Source: G942493375 sp942493375
GTDB lineage: Bacteria; Armatimonadota; UBA5829
Direction: 5' to 3'
DNA: 64,000 nt
NCBI GenBank assembly: GCA_942493375.1
Contig: OW818698.1
Coordinates: 5,704,001 to 5,768,000 of the forward strand
Positions within the stretch are counted from its first letter, which is position 1. Each line of letters opens with the position of its first letter. A program made the translations under genes and the position numbers. This document shows, one piece after another, positions 61,073 through 64,000 of this stretch. The notes below the pieces were generated by a model. That model did not search any database, was not told the origin of the DNA, and saw only the letters and a list, made by a program, of their open reading frames with translations.

Positions 61073-61525
61073 TTGAAGAATCCAAAAAGGAATCAATCAT
61101 GGTTTGTGCGTGCAATACAGTGGATTAAATTGCATTTTGCAAGTGGACCCAGTAAGGATGATATGCGAGATGCTGTTTGTGAGTTAGCTCCCAAGTATTT
61201 CTCTGAGTTTGGTATACGGAGTATCGAAGCTGAGGATGTTCCATGCGGTTTTGGCATGCTTATACGCTTGGAGCGTTGTGACGTTCACGTTTTCTATCAT
61301 AAAATGGAATTGGGGATCTACCCGAGCCAACCGAAATATCGACGCGACGCGCAGGTATCTACCACTCCCGATGTGAGGATATGTGAGCACAAACCGATGA
61401 AACCGGATAACAGATTTGCGTCGCATTTGGATCGTTGGTTTCAACATATTGCAAAAAACGGTCGACGTAAACTTACAGGTGATTTCTATAAATATCCAAA
61501 CCGTCCGCGTCCTAAAAAGGACTAG
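61073..61525 (+). CDS. Hypothetical protein
   Basis: A 150-residue basic protein without a recognised family. It opens LKNPKRNQSWFVRAIQWIKLHF, contains ERCDVHVFYHKMELGIYPSQ in a likely alpha/beta core, and ends in a Pro/Arg/Lys tail (YKYPNRPRPKKD). The start TTG 61073 follows AAAAGGGA; the frame stays open to 60953 but would overlap GH3. It sits between the GH3 gene and the beta-helix gene, all in the same direction, so it is probably in their transcript. The tail suggests nucleic-acid or surface contact, which is only a guess. Confidence 0.5.
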   Translation: MKNPKRNQSWFVRAIQWIKLHFASGPSKDDMRDAVCELAPKYFSEFGIRSIEAEDVPCGFGMLIRLERCDVHVFYHKMELGIYPSQPKYRRDAQVSTTPDVRICEHKPMKPDNRFASHLDRWFQHIAKNGRRKLTGDFYKYPNRPRPKKD

Positions 61526-61579
61526 ATGGATTCTTGTTTTTTACTGGCAAATCTAGATTTATCCGATAAGGACAGCATA

Positions 61580-63058
61580 ATGATACTTACATTTTCCAGG
61601 ACCATTTCCGTTGCAGTGCTACTATGCATTGCAGTCGCTTCGTATTCAACCCCTAAACCTAAGGAGAACCGAATGGATAGACTTGTGAGTGAGATACTTG
61701 CTCCTCTGAAGAAAATTGGCTCTAAGAAATATACTCCAAGGTCAGTGTCGGATTATTCTGCACTTACTACAACTGGCACCTGGACAGAGGTTCATCCAAC
61801 AGGTAATGTAGAAGTTTCAGCCAAAATCTGGACCAAAGCTATACAGGCTGCACTTGATGAGAACAAGTCGGTATACATCCCTTATACCGGTGAACCTTAT
61901 TATATTGATGCTCCACTTGTCATTAAATCCGGGTGCTCTTTGAAGGTTGATCCCAAAGCTGAACTACGGCTCAGGCCGGGGATCAATACCTGCATGCTCA
62001 GAAATGAACACCAGGTCGGTGGGCAGGAAGGGGCTGTGGATCTGCCACGTGACTGCGATAAGGATATAGTAATTGAGGGTGGGATATGGACGACTCTGGC
62101 TACAACTGTCAATGAGTCCAATGGCAATGTGAATGGCGGGCCTGACTCCAATAACGCTCTCCATGGGCACGGCGTGATCCTTATGAACCGGGTCCGGCAA
62201 GTGTTGGTCAAGAATCTAATAATTAAAGAGTCCCGTCCACACGGTGTGCAGTTTTGCAATGCAACAGAGTTCCTGGTTGAGAACATCCAGTTTGTAGACC
62301 ACCGCCGGGATGGAGTCCATATAAACGGGCCTGCCAGCTACGGAGCCATCCGCAATGTCCGGGGTGTGACCGGGGATGACATGATTGCGCTGAATGCCTG
62401 GGACTGGAAAAACACCGTTATGACCTTCGGTCCAATCCACCACATGCTGGTTGAAAAAGTAGACGCGGGGATCAGCACATCAGACTTCCGCGCAGAGATC
62501 CGATTCCTGGGTGGCACCAAGCACTATCCCGATGGCAAGACCCTGGACTGTGATATCGAAAACTGCGTTGTGCGGGACATAAAAGGCATCCGAACATTCA
62601 AAATGTACGATCAGCCCAACCTGGAACTAGGCAGAGACAACGACTTCGCCGACCCCATTGGCAACTTCAAAAACCTCTACTTCAGCAAACTGTTCATAGA
62701 CAACTCCTGGGAACCGACTTTCCAGGTAGGCTCCAACGTGGATGGAATGAAGATAGACGATGTAACCCTGGCCTTCCCAACCTCAGTTCCATATTTCAAA
62801 CTGGTACAAATAGGCCCTCCGAGTATGACAATCAAAATGGACCCAAACAATCCAGCCACCTGGGTGGAAGTCTTCTCCCCAGACAAGGACAACACCGTCA
62901 GAAACTTCAAACTCACAAACCTGAAAGAGCTTTGGGGAAAAGACACAGTTGAGCTGAAAGCATCTGATTATGTAAACGTGATCACCCAAAAGATAAACCC
63001 CGATTACCCGAACAGCGTTCCTAAGGGTGGGACCGGGAAAGGGATTTTGATTCCGTGA
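61580..63058 (+). CDS. Secreted parallel beta-helix protein (pectate lyase/GH28-like)
   Basis: The 492-residue exported protein has a signal peptide (MILTFSRTISVAVLLCIAVASYS). After WTKAIQAALDENKSVYIPYTGEPYYI, the typical N-terminal cap of pectate-lyase-superfamily proteins, come turns such as IVIEGGIW, VLVKNLIIKESRPHGVQFCNATEFLVENIQF, DGVHINGPASYGAIRNVRG and DCDIENCVVRD. GDDMIAL resembles the GH28 GDD catalytic segment, and HGVQF precedes it. It probably hydrolyses or cleaves a polysaccharide outside the cell. ATG 61580 has AAGGA ten bases upstream; the frame opening at 61526 would lack a signal at its start. Confidence 0.8.
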   Translation: MILTFSRTISVAVLLCIAVASYSTPKPKENRMDRLVSEILAPLKKIGSKKYTPRSVSDYSALTTTGTWTEVHPTGNVEVSAKIWTKAIQAALDENKSVYIPYTGEPYYIDAPLVIKSGCSLKVDPKAELRLRPGINTCMLRNEHQVGGQEGAVDLPRDCDKDIVIEGGIWTTLATTVNESNGNVNGGPDSNNALHGHGVILMNRVRQVLVKNLIIKESRPHGVQFCNATEFLVENIQFVDHRRDGVHINGPASYGAIRNVRGVTGDDMIALNAWDWKNTVMTFGPIHHMLVEKVDAGISTSDFRAEIRFLGGTKHYPDGKTLDCDIENCVVRDIKGIRTFKMYDQPNLELGRDNDFADPIGNFKNLYFSKLFIDNSWEPTFQVGSNVDGMKIDDVTLAFPTSVPYFKLVQIGPPSMTIKMDPNNPATWVEVFSPDKDNTVRNFKLTNLKELWGKDTVELKASDYVNVITQKINPDYPNSVPKGGTGKGILIP

Positions 63059-63071
63059 AGGGAGATTTTTA

Positions 63072-63119
63072 CATGGATGGACAGGATATACAGGATTATT
63101 TATCCTGTATATCCATGTT
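63072..63119 (+). terminator. Inverted repeat after the beta-helix gene
   Basis: ACAGGATATACAGGAT and ATCCTGTATATCCATGT around TATTT, 14 bases after the stop. It may terminate transcription, although the U tract is weak. Confidence 0.55.
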
Positions 63120-63195
63120 ATTTAAACTCTAGTAATGCATTTGATTGGGGACTAAGCTGTTTATGAAGCGTCATAATGATCGTGTCCAGTAGTTG

Positions 63196-63567
63196 ATGTT
63201 TATACTCATGGTTGTGTTGGGATATATAGCCTTTCATAGTCCCCGACATAAGGACTTTATTATGGACAATATGTTTGCAATACCAATTGGCTATATGGGA
63301 TTTGCGTGCGTGCGGGATTTTGGAAAGAAAAACCAATCTGCATTAACGGCAAAATATGCTATGAGCGTGCTTGTTATATTTATTGCAGCCATGTATTTTT
63401 TGTTTGGATGGAAGTATAGTAGCGGGTTATTGATTGGTCTCATCATCGGTTCTGTAGTTGGAAAATATGTTTCAATAAGAGATGCAAAGCGTATCCCTGT
63501 AACTGCAGAGGTTGATACTGAACTTGATGTCACAAAATGTGACCTCAAGTCAAAGGGAGATAGCTAA
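63196..63567 (+). CDS. Small membrane protein of unknown function
   Basis: The 123-residue protein has three hydrophobic segments (FILMVVLGYIAF, about 2-13; YAMSVLVIFIAAMYFLFG, about 53-70; GLLIGLIIGSVVGKYV, about 76-91) and a hydrophilic C-terminus (ISIRDAKR...TELDVTKCDLKSKGDS). I recognise no family. There is no strong Shine-Dalgarno before ATG 63196, and TTG 63193 is equally possible. It is followed by an inverted repeat. Confidence 0.5.
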   Translation: MFILMVVLGYIAFHSPRHKDFIMDNMFAIPIGYMGFACVRDFGKKNQSALTAKYAMSVLVIFIAAMYFLFGWKYSSGLLIGLIIGSVVGKYVSIRDAKRIPVTAEVDTELDVTKCDLKSKGDS

Positions 63568-63570
63568 ATA

Positions 63571-63602
63571 TAACTTGAGGTGCCAATTTGGTACCTCAAG
63601 TT
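63571..63602. repeat. Hairpin between small membrane gene and repeat protein
   Basis: AACTTGAGGTGCC and GGTACCTCAAGTT around AATTT. No U tract follows. Confidence 0.6.
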
Positions 63603-63634
63603 AGTGAGATTGGTATGGATGTGAGATTGTTTTA

Positions 63635-64000
63635 ATGATATCAAGCGCTAAAGAGTTCATTGATTTGTGTTTGAGTTCGAGTCCTGAGGAACGCAGAAAA
63701 GCTAAGACTGATGAAGTGTCAGAGGAAATCCTGCTTGAAGTTCTTGAAGTAGATCCGGAGTTGGCAGACTGCGTTATCTGGAACAACTTTGTAACTCCAC
63801 ATATTTTAGAAATGTTGTCGGATCATCCTGACTGGCGTATACGATGTTCTGTTGCGGCTAAGAACAAACTATCGGTTGAATTAATAGAAAAACTATCCCG
63901 AGATGAGCATGAGTCTATACGTCATTCAATAGCCAGACATCGTAGGACTCCTGAGCATATCCTGCATATATTGGCAAACGATTCCTGGGATGTTGTTGCC
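63635..64000 (+). CDS. Alpha-helical (LRV/HEAT-like) repeat protein, 3' end missing
   Basis: From ATG 63635 the frame is open to the window edge (122 residues). After a helical N-terminus (SAKEFIDLCLSSSPEERRKA) come repeats such as LSDHPDWRIRCSVAAKNKLS, LSRDEHESIRHSIARHRRTP and LANDSWDVVA. Each has the D-x-x-x-x-R-x-x-x-A-x-N/H plan of leucine-rich-variant or HEAT modules, which usually mediate protein contacts. No signal peptide. The rest of the gene lies beyond the window. Confidence 0.65.
   Translation, partial: MISSAKEFIDLCLSSSPEERRKAKTDEVSEEILLEVLEVDPELADCVIWNNFVTPHILEMLSDHPDWRIRCSVAAKNKLSVELIEKLSRDEHESIRHSIARHRRTPEHILHILANDSWDVVA

Overview
The window reads as chromosomal DNA from a free-living, probably heterotrophic and diderm bacterium of moderate GC content. 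Armatimonadota is my best guess. The pointers are a type IV prepilin-like protein with an N-terminal KGFTLIELL and a C-terminal ADGH motif, a DUF4091 glycosidase, very many glycoside hydrolases without SusC/SusD or a phosphotransferase system, URO-D-like proteins, and secreted lipoproteins. This is inference from gene content; Planctomycetota, Lentisphaerota or a related candidate phylum cannot be excluded. I see no phage, integrase, transposase or CRISPR array.

Layout. 0-2.6 kb: the 3' part of a GH109-like oxidoreductase-fold glycosidase, then a manganese exporter (UPF0016) under a yybP-ykoY riboswitch. 2.6-4.4 kb: a URO-D-like protein and a small kinase. 4.4-10 kb: a degenerate trypsin-like protein co-translated after a four-PDZ HtrA protease, and a GH2 beta-mannosidase. 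10-14.2 kb: pheA, eda, a nitroreductase, a PPK2 kinase and a PPC/DUF296 protein, all on the minus strand. 14.4-19.4 kb: a secreted glycosidase-like protein, a sugar transporter, two DUF2500-like membrane proteins and a DUF167 protein. 19.6-28.5 kb is the housekeeping core: a GlnR-like regulator with glnA, a TPR/polysaccharide-deacetylase fusion, a BamE-like envelope protein, dnaG and rpoD. 28.6-34 kb: a lipoprotein and a 1615-residue protein with 15 Ig-like repeats, translationally coupled. 34.3-34.5 kb: tRNA-Gly and tRNA-Cys. 34.7-41.3 kb: a second URO-D-like protein, a prepilin-like protein, a GH2 enzyme, an AraC regulator and a DUF763 protein. 41.4-41.8 kb: a possible structured RNA and tRNA-Glu. 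41.9-63.1 kb is a carbohydrate-catabolic stretch: SGNH esterase, DUF4091/GH123-like enzyme, Gfo/Idh/MocA oxidoreductase, creatininase-family amidohydrolase, DegT aminotransferase-fold protein, a protein of unknown family, two tandem GH36 alpha-galactosidases, an Ohr peroxidase, two beta-propeller proteins, a GH3 enzyme and a pectate-lyase-like beta-helix protein. The right edge holds a membrane protein and a truncated alpha-helical repeat protein.

How it fits together. The glycosidases cover alpha- and beta-linked galactose, mannose, glucuronate/galactose and N-acetylhexosamine side chains, so the cell probably degrades plant or microbial glycans. The Gfo/Idh - creatininase - DegT - unknown set lies downstream of a near-consensus promoter with a LacI-type palindrome in its spacer, which suggests sugar-responsive control. 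No LacI-family gene is in the window.

The intergenic regions are unusually rich in short palindromic repeats of at least four families. One family supplies the TAA stop codon of three unrelated genes. Most recognisable promoters carry an extended -10 (TGn) element.
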